Positions 11,413 to 24,149 of a DNA stretch of 64,000 bases are shown here, piece by piece. Where the stretch lies: NCBI GenBank assembly GCA_015143295.1, contig CM026574.1, positions 13,828,938 through 13,892,937 on the forward strand. Direction: 5' to 3'. This DNA comes from Tetracentron sinense (lineage: Eukaryota > Streptophyta > Magnoliopsida > Trochodendrales > Trochodendraceae). Each line of letters starts with the position of its first letter. Positions within the stretch are counted from its first letter, which is position 1. The notes beneath the pieces were generated by a model. The model searched no databases, had not been told where the DNA came from, and saw only the letters and a program-made list of their open reading frames with translations. Both the position numbers and the translations under genes were made by a program.

Positions 11413-13499
11413 GGATAAATTTGAATTGAAAGCTGGTAGGCATGAAGATGATTTGGTGAAGCAAATTAAATTGAATATGAGGGATAAGAGCCATGACCCT
11501 GAGCCATTACACGCATCCTCGCCTGTCTGTATATATCTGTCTTGTTTGAACTCGAATTGCCTCCTACTTGGGTGATTCAACTGTGTGTACTTGCCCCCCG
11601 GGATGTGTTAAAGCTCTCTCGTGATAGACTCTCAAGAGTCACTACAAACCAGGACTCTCTCCTATCACCCAAATCTCTCCAAATAACACTTATCTTTAGA
11701 TAAGCTTTATCTCATTTTTGTATCCCTATTATTTCTCAACTGTAATTCAAGTTTTGTAAGTGTTTCTATATATACAAAGAGAACACAAGAGATTGGGTAT
11801 CGAGATTAAGATATTTATCAGGATATAATGATCTTCAAGCATCTGTGACATCCAGGATAAACTACCGACTTTGTTTTGCCATGGTTTTACTGCTCTTGCT
11901 ACGATAGCGGGAATGAGTAGCTGACTTTGAACTGACTTTACTGGAGAGTGAACACTGGCTGACTATTGACGCAAACTTGTTAACATATTGATGGATTGAT
12001 GGACAGGTGACGTGACAAACCTGTTGGAAAGACTGAAGGACTGACTGACAGGTGGTTTGGTGGTAGAGTAACAATTGACCAATGAACTGACTGTGTCTGA
12101 AATCGATTGTATTGGGGGACCTAACTAGGTTCCTTTGCCTTCAGGTAAACTGATTGTGCTGTGTTGGAGCTGGGGAATGATATTTGCAAAGCATGTATTG
12201 GCTTATTTTTTCCTCTTTTGCCCCTAGGCCTTTTTTGCCAGGACTGGGTTCACATAAATTTTGCGCAATAGCAGGGTTATGATTCCTTACTATGCCCGTG
12301 AAAATGAATTTTAGTTTATCCCTTTTTTGCCCCTGAACCGTTTCGGGTTTTCCCTAGGTCTGGGTATACAAGCTTTGCACTTTTTTATAATAATTCTTTA
12401 TTCTTCTCTCATCATTGCCTATTGGTAATGGAGACGAACGCTTCTGACCATTTGATGCTCAAGTCCTTTCGGGGATCAAGGAGGGCTTACTGTTTAGGAC
12501 GAAACGTGGTTTGGTTAGAAACGAGATAAAGCTCAAAGTTTTTGTTTCAACAAGAGTAGGGCATCCTATGGTGTTTGTTTAGTGTCGGAATGGAACCAGC
12601 TTCTGCATTTTTTTGTCCTTTGGTGAAGCTTTGCTTTCTAACTAAGTACCTTTTTCTTTGTTTCTTTTCTCTTTTTTTGTTTGTTTTTCTTTTCTCTTTT
12701 TTTTTTTTACTTTTTTTTTTGGTACATGATTGTCTTGTATTGTGGACATTTGCTGTGTTGTGACCACACCTGATTTCAGGCTGTATGCGTACCTAAATAG
12801 GGATCAGGTCAAGACGTAGTTCGACCAAAAGGTCGTATTTGTTAGTTGCTCTTTGCTAGTTGTTCATCTTTTGAATTGTCATTTTGACATTCAAGGGGTG
12901 CCCTTTTGTGGGGTTTTGAAAAAAGGCTATTAGGCTCAAAGGTCTAACTAGCAGATATATATAGCATGGGTGAGAGAGGTATTGTGAGGGTTATCAAAAG
13001 ATGGCCTCCTATCATTTCCTCGATTGATCGAGATCATGTATGGTCATTACATCACCTCGTTGACAATTGATAGGTTAGAGAGGTCTCCATTGTTCTTGTA
13101 TCACTCTTGTCTTGATGTGCTCAATCTTGGAAGAGCATCTACTGATTTGCATGATCAACTTTGCTCCTTATAGGCATTAGAAACTAGTTCAGTTCCCAAA
13201 TTAAGCATCTCAAAACACAATGGAATTTGACTTAAAAAAAAGCAATTTTATTAAAATACTAAAAAGGTGGACAGGCTTGACAACAAAACAAAACAAGGAC
13301 CACTGGCCACTTACTTGAACTGGACGGATGGTAGGGATTGATATAGGCCAACATAACCGACAAAGGTACCAAAAAAAGAGGTACAAAGAGAGACACAACA
13401 AAATAAAGCTTGTTCAAAAATCAGTTGCAGAACTATTCTGGCTGAAGCGCCTTAGTTTGCAGGAGGAGCATGATTGGAGAGAGGAGCCTGATTGATATC

Positions 13500-14930
13500 C
13501 GTGTTCCCCAGTGCAAAGCAGATTCTATCCGTTTCTAGCTAGTCTCGGATTGCATGTTTTAAGTCATAACACCTATCTGTAGGATGTCCTGGTGATTGAT
13601 GATATCCGCAGTGTTGTTCTGACAGGTATCCCTTTAGGAGAACAGTCGGAGGAGGTTGTGGATCTTTCAGGATGATCAGCTTCTTGCCTAACAGGAAAGA
13701 GAGAAGTGCTGACGAAGAATACGGGAGCGGGGTGAATGCCTGGTTTTTCTTCTGCTCGAAGGTCATCTAAGGAGAGAGCAGTTTCCCTTAGGGCTGCTGA
13801 GCTTGTCTGGGTTGCCGAGCTTGTTGTTGGGGCAGGTTGGGTACCCGGACTGGTATGGCTACTTCCGTATGTCCATTGTCCTCTTTCTTTCTGTTGTCCT
13901 TCCTCAGATGTACCGGGGCACAGGAAGAAGATACACCTTTCGATCCTTGAAAGATGTCAAATGATCCGCTGTCACCACTATTGTCTCAATTCTGGTGCCG
14001 TACTTGGCCATGGTGCTGAAGTTTGAGATTGGTTGTGCAGCCTAGAGAGTCTTGAGCGGGTGTTTGAGAGTGCAGAGAAAAGTTGTTACCAATTATTCTT
14101 TCGGCAGAAGGGTGCTCATTTTTCCACCAATTTTCCTCCATCGAACTGAGTACTCGATAAAGGTTTCATTGTCCCTCTGGGACATTCTCTCAAGATTTTC
14201 CCTCTATGGGACCAAGTCAATATTGTAAGAGTACTGGGTAACAAATGTCTCGCATAGGTCTTCCCAAGTCCAAACCTTATTGTAATCCACTTTGGTAAAC
14301 CATTGCAATACAACACCTTTCAAGCTTTTCTAAGATAGCTGGACTAACAACTTGTCTCCATGTTTGAGCTGGAATAGCTCTCCGCAGTAAGCTCTCAAGT
14401 GTGTTTTTGGACATCCTTTCCCACCGTACTTCTCAAAGTCAGGTATCTTGAAGTCCTTAGGCAGTTAGATTCCGGGATGTATGCACATGTCCCTGAAATT
14501 AGTGGAATTACGGGATCCCTGAGTTTGTCTTACTAGCTCTTCCAGTTTCTCAATTCTCTCCCAGTATATATCAGGAATTTGGGCAGAACTTGAAGACACA
14601 TGTGCGGAACCCGTATGAGGTTCACCGCCAACCCTGACCTCTTCTTCCTTGAATTGGTCAATGATTGGTGGTGAAATATGATGAGTAAGTTGGGGTTGGA
14701 TTGACAGAGGAGGGATGTTGAAGGTGAATTCTGTCTGTGGTTGATTTGATGGTGGGGGAATGTTGAGGCTGAGTGATGGTTGAGTAGATTGTGGTGTAAT
14801 ATTAATGGTAGGTAGTGGTAGGATAAGGTTGGAAGTAGATGGGGGATTAGGTTGTGCTGGCCTTATTGTTTCGGTCAGTTGAGAGTTAGAGGAAGAAAGG
14901 GCATGAGTCACTGCCTTCATAAAATCCTAG
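13500..14930 (-). pseudogene. gag relic of the Tat-like element
   Basis: Minus-strand translations show gag-type features. There is a Pro/Ser/Gln-rich stretch ending in a short helical segment (14465-14920). A capsid-like segment with Trp-Glu-Asp-Leu-Cys and Phe-Val-Thr-Gln-Tyr follows near 14110-14320. A zinc-knuckle-like CGYHQSPGHPTDRCYDLKHA segment lies near 13540-13620, as in Tat/Ogre-type gag. Same strand as the element's PBS and PPT. Broken; no enzyme domains are seen. Confidence 0.6.
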
Positions 14931-16056
14931 ACAATGTTTTTTAGATCTTCAATGTTCTGAGTGTTCTCCGCTAATCTTGCCTCATAATCCAGGACCGTAG
15001 GTTGAGAAGTTGCAGTGTCAAGGTCAGCCTTTTGACCGTCTCGAGGGTCCATGCCGCTGTTGGTTGATTAAGTATCCACTAGTTTTCCTCTTCAGATACG
15101 TGCTTAATTAGCTCAGGGTCTGCTCCTGAAAAGATGGAAGGTATGAAGTAAGAGTCAGAAGAGATAGGAAAGCGGGAGAAATGGAAGGCATGCAAATGAC
15201 CTAACAGTGTCTAGTTGACACAAGGACAATGCCCCTGGTCCAGAAGTTGGAATGTCATGCAGGAGAAAGGGTTTATGATTTTTGATTTTTTTTTTTAATT
15301 TTTTGTTTTGAGCAAGGTGTGACATGATAGGTGTGGCCCGATAGGGTAGGCGGAGAGAACTCCGCTCTACTAACTTGGATTGTTGGTAGCGAGGGCCTAC
15401 CGAGCCAAAGTTGGAGTGGGTTAATGGGCTCACCCATTGCAACTTAGGATTTGAACCTCACATATATGTTTGGAGATAAGCTGGGGTGTATTTTATTACA
15501 AGCACAACGGAAAGCTCAATATATGCCTCCTAGATAGGTGTTTATCTGAAAAAGTGCCTTGATAGTCAACCATGGTTGGGGGACAGGTATAGGGTACAAG
15601 GAGGTCAAGGTTTAGAGTATCCCTCTAGGTGGGCTGCTTATAGACTATACCTCAGCCTATTCTATATGTATGCATGCTGGTGTAATGCAGGTATTCCTAA
15701 AGGATGGAGGGATCACTTAACACCGTATAGGCGACTCCCTTGAAAATTGACGATTGGTGTAAGTGGGAGCGTTCAGAATCTTTCCCTGAGGGTAATCACC
15801 TAGTAGGAGTAATTCTGAAGACATTCAAGGCTTTTAAGCCTCTGTCACTGAGGATAATCATCTAGCAGCCGTAAGCATATTAAGCCTGACTATGGATAAA
15901 TGAGTTATTACACTATCATACTATGTATGAAATGCACTGTACAAGAAAATACCCAAAAGATATAAAGAATTTGTAATTGGTTAAATACTTAGGCATTTTA
16001 ATTAATGTTGAGATTAATTTGGCTGAAGTTTAGGTTCCGGCTTGAACCTTTTCATT

Positions 16057-16074
16057 TCCCCAGCAAAGTCGCCA
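16057..16074 (-). other. Primer-binding site of the Tat-like element
   Basis: On the minus strand TGGCGACTTTGCTGGGGA lies four bases inside the LTR (LTR end ...CTCACA). This is a typical Tat-type tRNA primer site and fixes the element's direction. Confidence 0.65.
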
Positions 16075-16078
16075 GAGC

Positions 16079-18497
16079 TGTGAGCATGAGATTTTCCTAC
16101 CTACTTTCACATTTTTGTGTTATGTTTGACTGAGAGTCGCCACCTATTCATTCTAAGGGATAGGTCCCAGATAGTTGGATAAGGTCTTATGGGTCTTTAC
16201 AGAGTTAGGGTAAGTGGTTTGATTAAGCCTTGGGGAAGGTGTTAGGCACCCCAGGACCCCCGTTTTATAATGGTTACCTACTTCCTAAACTTAAGCCAAT
16301 TATAATCTCAAAGTTTAATAAAAATGTCCAATTATTTAAGTGAGTGCTAATCCAAGAAATATAGAAAGCTAGATGACTAGGGTCGAACCTGAGTAGGGTT
16401 GCCTACGTACTCACCGAGGTGAGATCAGACCGAGTATGGTTCTGGCACATGAGCCCGTGCCAAGGCTAGGGAGGTATGTGTGTGTGTGCGTAGGGTGGTT
16501 AAGGGTCTAGCCTTAGGGCTAGGGTTTAGTTGACCGGGGAGATCAAGTGCAAAAGGGTGAGTCTAACCACAATTAGAAAGGTTTAACCATGATTATGATT
16601 AGGGGCTAATCAGGGTTAAGAAAGTCTACAAGGTCATTTTTTGGGTTTTTGGATTTTTCATGTTTTTTGGTATTTTATGTGATATTTATCAAATTGGGAA
16701 AGTTAACCATGGTTATACTAAACGGGGTTTAGTTAACCATGGTTAAGGATTAGCTATAGTTAAGAAAGCTAGCAAGTCATTTTTTTGTCTTTTGGGTTTT
16801 TCCATTTTTTTTTTGCTTTTTTATGATTTTATGTGCAATTTCTAATTATTGAAGCTTAACTAGGATTAAAAGTTAACCAGGATTACACTAACCCTAGTTA
16901 GAACATGCGTAGGGTTAAAAAAAATGTATGGCACATGGCAGGGCCTTAGTGGACCTCAGATTGGACCTGAATTTTAGTGCAAGGCTACTGTTCCAGTAAC
17001 AGGGAATAGCGCCATTTGGTTTACTGCCATTCCCAAAACAGAACATTTTGGGAATGTCAGTAAACAAAATGCCGTCATCCATTTTTTACAGCAACAGCAG
17101 CATTGCAGCCACTAGGGAAGGTCTAGAGTGATGCCACGTGGGCTAGTGGACCTAGGGAATAGTTCAGGTATACTGCCACGTGTCCTGGGCCTGTAATGGC
17201 CTGGGACTTGGCTCATGGTGGGTCCACGAAGGTCCTAATTCCATTGTTTCAGAAAATATGCAAGTGTCGGTGAAGTGTTCACCGACATTATGCACAGGTT
17301 CCATTTCAGACCATTTTAACCCTAGTTAAGCTAACCTCAGGAGCTTGAAAGCTCAGGGAAGGTAGATGAGGGTGTTAGGGACTCAAAACATGTCCTGGAT
17401 TGGACCAAAGCCTCACCATATGTGGCCTAGAGCCTCAACAAAAGAACAGGTCGAAAGTGGGGGTAATTATTCTACCGCCACTATCGATTTTTTTCAGAAA
17501 ACGCAACAGCAGCTACTTGGATTGTACCACAATGCAACCAAGGGGTTCCTCATGACTTGAAGACCCCCCAGAAGATGGTGGAGGTGGTTGGAGGATTGTG
17601 CACATGTGTGTGGGCGTGGGAGAGTTGTGGGGGTTCCACTACCTATAAAGGAGGCAAGGAAGCCCTCCTATTGATCTGAGCAACGACCAATACCCCCTGG
17701 AAATGACCAGGGGTTTACATGGGGCCTAAAAAAAAGGAGATAGAGGTGGGGAGAGTCCTTGCCCTGCTGAGCTGATTGCTACAGTGGCGATGGAGGTGGT
17801 TGCTCACGGTGGTGCTGCTGGAAGGGATATTGCCCTTCGAATTTTTGAGTTGTCTTGGAGGTTTGAGGTTGCTGGGGAGTTTGAATACTCTCAGGGTTTC
17901 CCGTAGGGGGTTATGACATGAGCCTACAGTGTGGAGCAGTGTTGGATTTTATAGGGAAGAGGAGTGAGGACATGGAGGGCATAAGGACGAGGTTAAGTGG
18001 AGTCTCAGGCATGTGGAGGGGGTTTCTGAGGGGGGTCAGATGTGTGGGGAGGCGGCATGGTGGTCTGGAAGAAGTGGGTGGTGCAGGGGGTGGCTACAGG
18101 TGCTGTAAACACGCAACAGTGATAATGGCGGTAAAGGATTTACCGCCATTATCAAAATGCCCAGGGAACTTGTTGTCGGTAATACGATCACCGACAGACT
18201 GGAATTTTAAATTTTAAAGGGTCAGGGCCTCCCCCCTAGGGCTAAGTTTGGGTCCTGGGCCTAGGCTCGGTTTGCTATGGATTTTAGGCCCTAAGGGCTT
18301 GGGTCTACCTAGGGTTTACTAGGGTTAGGCTGGGGCTACCTAGGGTTTAGGACCACCTAGGGTTAAACTTAGGGCTACCTTGGGTTTGACTAAGGTTGTC
18401 CTAGGGTTTAGGTGAGGTTGACCTAGGGTTAGTTTGGACTAACCATGGTTAAATTAATTAACCATGATTAAGGGAATATAAAAATGGGGTGCTGATA
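16079..18497 (-). repeat. 5' LTR of the Tat-like element (right copy)
   Basis: Direct repeat of 7489-9913. Contains a near-perfect hairpin at 18120-18154 (16-bp arms, 3-nt loop) and a shorter one at 17265-17287. The left LTR has the same hairpins with a few changes. Confidence 0.8.
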
Positions 18498-18817
18498 TAG
18501 GGTTTATCCATCTAACCTTAGTTTTTAGAGAAAAAAATAACCTTAGGTTGATTATGCTTAACCACAATTAAAGGGGTTTCTACAAGCCGCCATGTGTCCC
18601 TTTTAACACTAATTAACTGTGGTCAAGACTCACTCACCCCTATGATTTATCCATCTAACCTTAGTTTTAAGAAAATATAAAAATATTAACCTTATGCTAA
18701 TTATATTTAACCCCAGTTAAAGTGTCTCTATAAGCTGCCATGTGTCTCTTTTAATACCCACTAACTATGATTAAGATTTACTTACCCCTAGAGTTTAACA
18801 TTGGTTTTTAGAAAAAG

Positions 18818-18819
<2 letters not shown>

Positions 18820-18851
<32 letters not shown>
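18820..18851. repeat. (TA)n microsatellite
   Basis: Sixteen TA units, within MULE-B between module copies. Confidence 0.9.
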
Positions 18852-18853
<2 letters not shown>

Positions 18854-19477
18854 CTTAAGTTGATACTATTAACCTTGGTTTTGGAAATATATATTAACCT
18901 TAAGTTGATACTGTAACCTTGGTTACAAAACCCAATTATCATTTATTTTATTGTATTAGTTGATTTGCAAAGGGTAATTTAGACATTTAAAAATGTTTAA
19001 ATGATGACATCATCAAAGTTCATCCATAAAAGTAATGACCAACTAATGGAAGGGGGTATCTATTATAGAAACCAAAGTTTAGGGAAGGTCAGTGTAATTT
19101 TAGAAATCAGAGGGGATGTTTATGAAATTTCTCCAAACCTTAGGGGAGGTGAGTGTAATTTACCCTTATTTATTTAGTAACTGGGGTGGTTTTAACTGCC
19201 GTTACAAATTAAATATATAGTGGTGGTTCATAACCGCCGTTGTAGGGATACATGAATTGACAAAATTGCCCTTTTTAACCGCCATTAAAAGGGTCTCAAA
19301 AACCGCTGCTAAAAATTATATCAACAGTGACGGTTTTAACAACTGCCATAATAGGTTTCCACGACAAGCTATTCAATGATGGTTTCGTAAACCGCCGTTA
19401 ATAGATATAACGGTGGTTTTGGGACTTGCTGTGGCGGTTTTGAACCGCCACTAAAAGTGATGAATTTACTAGTAGTA

Positions 19478-20489
19478 GCATATCTTTGTATATTTTTTCC
19501 TGTTTACCCCACACCCACTCACTCAAAAAGAAAAAAAAATAGTAAGATTTCTTTTTTTTAAAAAAAATTGTAAACATGTTAACCCTAAAGGTTAATAGTT
19601 TTTGTTGATATCATTTGACAATCGAACAAAAATGACTTAAAAGAAAGATTAAGTGAAAAATATCCAAGGTCTCCTCCACAGGTGAAAGTGCCTTTGGGCA
19701 CCCTCAACCTCTCTGGGCCTACAACATTGCCCCTTCACAATAGCACTTGGTACATGTGGGTCATGGCACCTTAAACAAGTAAGCGAGGTGCCTACAACAG
19801 GTTTTACTGCTGGATGAATTACTAGTTGCCCATGGGTTATTGCACCTCAAAACATGGTAATGCATGTCAATTGTAGGTTATTACACCTCGAGACATGATA
19901 AATATTTGGAAAACTAAAATAGGTGAACTTCTGGCTTAGTGGTCATAAAAGATTGCTGACAAAGGTGGTCGCTTTCCTTTTTATGCACCTCAAGGCGGGA
20001 CTGCAAAGTATGTTGTCACCTTCGTCAATCCACTTAGTGCACAAAAATGAGTAAATGTTGCATTGAGCACCCGAGGCAGTGATGCGAGAAATTTGGATAG
20101 ACAAAATTTATACCCAAAATATATGTTATAGATAACATTAATAATATTTTTCATTAGATACAAGACCATTACATGAGGTCTATAAATAGGGATCACTCTC
20201 AACTCTTAAAACATATAACATTGGACTGAGATGCCAAACCAGAAATTCATCTTCTTTAGTCGTCCTCAGACTGATCTTAATACTCATTTATCCTAAGTGT
20301 GCTCTATTGTTGCCCACTGCTATTTATCTCTCTAAATTGTCCTAGTTAGAATTACCGTACTCCAGTTTAGGCTGACTTGGTGATAATCTCTCGTACCCCT
20401 TTTTCCTCTCATGCCCATGTGGCAGTCCAGCTCAACATTCACAAAATCCACAACCTACAGTTAAAAAGTTTGTTTAACTTTTTTCTAAC
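19478..20489 (+). mobile_element. Possible solo LTR-like stretch
   Basis: A candidate LTR start TGTTGATATC lies near 19603. A strong TATA motif (TATAAATAGG, 20181-20190) is followed by a pyrimidine-rich leader and a T-rich stretch, as in LTR promoters. There is no coding domain, no second copy in the window and no clear target duplication, so the call rests on layout alone. Confidence 0.3.
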
Positions 20490-20800
20490 AATCAAAATTA
20501 GATTATTGAACCCTAAAGATTAGTGAATCTTAACCCCAGTTAATAAAGGTTAACAAGGATATGTGTTGACTTGTGGGTACGATTGAATTGTCCCGGATTT
20601 CAATCTCACCGAGTTCAATCGCACTCACGGGTCAATCATTGGTTAAGATTCACTAACCCTTTGGGTTCAATAATCTTCATTTTTAGAATAAAAATATTAG
20701 AAAACATTAACTCATAGGATTAAAAGTTCTTAACTAGAGTTAAAGAGTGCTATGTGACTGTACTTGAACTCTCCGAGTTCAATCACAAATGGACAGGATT
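20490..20800. repeat. MITE family 1, copy C
   Basis: Contains TTGAACCCTAAAGATTAGTG, AGTTCAATCGCACTCACGGG, GGTTAAGATTCACTAACCC and an ending GTTCAATCACAAATGG. The arms are rearranged relative to copies A and D and the left terminus is unclear. Confidence 0.5.
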
Positions 20801-23800
20801 AGGTCTCCACATCTTGTATGGCAACCCAATGAGTGCTCGATAAGACTAAACGTAGAGTTACCTTTGAATTGTCTATAACTTTCAAATGTCTACCTAATCC
20901 ATTGCACCTAGATTTGTCTCCTCACTTACAAGGTTAGACCAACACACCCATGCAGTTCAACTACACCTAATACAACATCATGCTACTACAATCGACGGGG
21001 AATCCCACCTCTATTTGTCTCCCATGTTGCGTCAGGCTGGGATCCAGGTGGGTCAATCACCGTCAAGCAGCCTTTTGACCCAAGCCCGGCCAAACTCGAA
21101 TCTCACCCGTGTTTGTCTAACATTCTAACCTATTTAAAATAAGAGTTTAATTACAAATCAGTGGAGCATGCTTCATGAAAAACAAAGCACTCCTTTTTAG
21201 TGTAAAGTCGGTGGCACTTTCATAATTATAGAGAAATAAGGACAGTTTTACCAAACATTTTCTCTTCATAATTATAAGCATGTCACCACCATAGGTAAAA
21301 AGGAGAGCTTCGGTTTTCCATGACTAAGCAGAGCTCAACTTTGTATTAAAGTCTCAAAATAAGTAATTGACAAAATATTTAAATATTTTACATTATAATG
21401 ATGTGTAAACCTAAAACAAGTAGTTAAATATTTACCTCATTTTATTTGAACTCTTAACATAAGTAATTGAAAAAATATTTAAATATTTTACATTATAATG
21501 ATATGTAAACCTAAAACAAGTAGTTAAATATTTACCTCATTTTATTAAGGCTCATGGGAAAGAAATCCGACCCGAACAAGATACTTGAGTCGAAACATCA
21601 ACCCGTACCCTTGAATTGCTAAATTAGTTAGGACAGAGATTAGATCATAGTCAATTGCGATTAAATTCAGGTCGCATATGTGGGGATTGGCTATTGGAGG
21701 AGGAGAAAATGAATTAGGAAAATAAAATTCCAAAAAAGTTATCTACCAAAAGTAAAGCACCTGGCGAGCCAGGAATAGATCCTTAGCTAGCATTAGAGCA
21801 CTAAAAGTAAGGGGAGGGGGGAATGGAACATTCATCTGGTCAACGCATCTACTAGACAATCAAGTATTGAAGGACACTGTGCATGTACAAAATTTGGTGT
21901 ATTTGTGTCATGGGGAAGCAATAATGGTAGTGTGCATGTCACCACTCATTTGGTCCGAAATCCAAATCCGTCAAATCCGCAGTGGGTTTGAGTGTTGTAA
22001 TCTCCACCTGTACCTAACCTAAAATAGATACAGATACTAATTAACCTACTAATTTGGGTTGTGGACTAAGCGCGTGTAATTAAGATCCAAAATAATAATA
22101 AAAAATGCATCACATCCATAGCCCCAACACACATTCCTCTACCCCCAAACTCGGTAGAGAAGTTTTTATCCAGCCCACATGATTAGAGGAAAACGTGGCA
22201 CTGTGCCTCTTCAACATTGTTAAGACCTATGGAAACTAGCGTGAACAAGGATTGCCAGAAGAGGTGGTTGCATAAGGGTTTAAATCTTAACCTTAACAAT
22301 CTAATTTGTTTTTGGGTTGTCACATCAATATTTTCCAAAACTTAAGAAGTACAATATAAATTTTAACCTTTAAAATGAAAATCATAGCCCTAAAACACTC
22401 TCTTTGCTTGCTATCACCATGGTTTAAACATTAGATACAGCCTAGTACATACCCTTTTTTCGCCCACCTAGTATATAGATACATAGGACTTTGAAATCCT
22501 CTATATCGATACCATATTACTTGTATCAATACTGATCACATGACACATAGTTGATATGCTCACAACACATATCCTTTCTTTAAGTAATTGATCATTTAGA
22601 TACGTAAGATATTTATATGTAAATAAGGTTATACCCCAATATATATTCAATAAAAATGATCAAATTCTTGAGGTTTATTGTGTTTTCATAGTTGTTTATC
22701 AGTAAGATTATATTTTTTCATTTATAAAATTATTAATTCTTATATGTATAGTTATAAATGTAGTTGATGGCCTTAATTTGGCTTATATTTGGATCTAAAG
22801 AGGTTTCATATAAAACATCAAAGTATTTCCTTGCATATACAAGCGCTTCTTATTGTATTCTGATTTTTCTTTTATATCTATCTGATACGGCCCATCATGA
22901 CGATACATATTCAATATTTGACTTACTGATACGACACCCGATATTGATATTTGGAACAATGACTATGTTACATTAGGATTAACCCACAACAATTCATGCT
23001 CCTCTCCTTAAGCTTTAAAAAATAATGACGCAACATATAAAATAAACAAGCTAGGGTTAGTGATTAAGACTTTATTACAACCACCCTATTAGTATAATTT
23101 TTTTTTTTTTTGCTGTGGATATCATTTATGTACAATTAGTAGCATTGGTTAGCGGTTAGCATTGGGGAGTGGAGCTGTTGCTAGTCGTCACCTGGTAGGA
23201 ATGGATCCCTAAACCACTCTCATAAGAGAGGTCACACCCTATCATTGGAGCAAGCGGCAGGGTGTTTGGTGCAAATCGTTATTCTCCTTAATTTTTTTCT
23301 TAAAAAAAGGCTGATGTCTCTTTAAAACAAGGAGAATTGCAATTGAATTCAATTGCATGTGGCAAATGTTTATTGGAAGATAAAAAGATTTCAAATTTTG
23401 AATTTCCCACTTTTTTCCCTCTTTCAATTCATATATGCAATTGAATTCACTTGAATTCAATTGCAATTGGCAGTGATCCTGTCTCTAAAATAAGTAGACA
23501 CGTGCCATGATTTTATTTTGCTTACTTAGGGGAACCCAGATAAAAATTTCTCCACCCTTTCGGTTGGCTTGGCGTTAGAGGATTTGGATTCCATATCGGT
23601 GATGTCCCTTTAAAGTCCATAAAAGCAGACCATTTCCTAAATTTATAGTGGGGTTTGTTTGTTTTGAGTGGGAAGTTGAAAAGGAGAGGATTGAGGGAAA
23701 CCAATATTGGGATTGAAAATAGATAATGTGGAGAGGTGGAGGTGAGAGTCGTGTGGAATCCAAACTCCCTCTAATTTACTAACAATATCTTCTCATTAAC

Positions 23801-24149
23801 CATAGGGAGTGCTCTCCGATTCAGCAATCATCTTCTTCAGTAATCCACTGTGTTTAAATTATTTGTGGTGGCTGACCCACTTTCTTCAGCGTTGCGTATC
23901 AATTACGCTGATATTTTGTGCATAGAATACTAAGTTTGAAAGGGATCTTACCATTAAAAGAAATGGTCTGGTTTATGGATCTTTTGTCTCCTTTTCTTTT
24001 CCTCCTGATACAAATCATCAATGGTTAGTGGGGGTAAGTGGGTCTTCAAACCACATCACCAAGGGAATCTACTATCAATCTACTGGGATATTCTTCTCTC
24101 GACGACTCAATCTCAAGACCTCCCTCCAATGAGGGGCACATTGGGGGAG
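20801..24149. other. Gene-free intergenic region
   Basis: No credible ORF, RNA gene or complete element. It includes a tandem duplication at 21357-21549 and AT-rich sequence with short tracts of T (23099-23111). Around 23330-23475 several AATTGAATTCAATTG-type palindromes produce a short apparent ORF of low complexity. Nothing else is supported. Confidence 0.4.
21357..21549. repeat. Tandem duplication of a ~103-bp unit
   Basis: Two near-identical copies (21357-21446 and 21460-21549) of an AT-rich stretch that contains AAATATTTAAATATTTTACA and a CCTAAAACAAGTAGTTAAA stretch. Confidence 0.8.

Larger units (their letters stand above)
7489..18497 (-). mobile_element. Tat-like Ty3/gypsy large retrotransposon derivative, innermost level of the nest
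   Basis: Two direct repeats of about 2.42 kb (7489-9913 and 16079-18497) start TGTGAG on the plus strand and end near CTAACA. Read on the minus strand they begin TGTTAGCACCCC, usual for Tat-type elements. The primer-binding site is at 16057-16074 and the polypurine tract at 9914-9929, so the element runs on the minus strand. Near-matching 5-bp flanks TAGGA/TAGGG lie outside. In a sampled ~380 bp the LTRs are about 93% identical, suggesting an insertion several million years old. The interior has gag remnants and tandem repeats but no recognisable pol, so it is broken and would depend on another element. Confidence 0.8.
7223..19165. mobile_element. Mutator-like element with 9-bp TSD (MULE-B), middle level of the nest
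   Basis: The ends are inverted: CGGTAAATTACACTCACC at 7223 and GGTGAGTGTAATTTACCC ending at 19165 (17 of 18 match). Both are followed inward by the AGGTTTGG/GAAATTTC/CCTCTTGTTT pattern. Exactly adjacent lies a perfect 9-bp direct repeat TTATTTATT (7214-7222 and 19166-19174), the Mutator hallmark. Without the retroelement inside it the element is about 0.93 kb and has no transposase. Its interior holds the ~140-bp module seen in MULE-A (7405-7488 and 18503-18800). Confidence 0.75.
7178..19477. mobile_element. CACTA-type MITE, outermost level of a three-level nest
   Basis: CACTACAAACTGC begins at 7178, and TTTACTAGTAGTA (the expected GTAGTG end, one base changed) ends at 19477. Between 19190 and 19460 are repeated AACCGCCGTTA and GGCGGTTTT motifs in both directions, the subterminal repeats typical of CACTA elements. 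If the material between 7223 and 19165 plus one 9-bp repeat is removed, a short element of about 345 bp remains. The two ends fit one element split by the Mutator-like insertion. Confidence 0.55.

Noticed and set aside
12575-12763. Hydrophobic 62-codon ORF rich in Phe and Leu
   Set aside because: Encoded by a T-rich tract of the retroelement interior; low complexity.
23242-23466. ORF in an AATTGAATTCAATTG-rich stretch
   Set aside because: Palindromic low-complexity sequence; no family resemblance.
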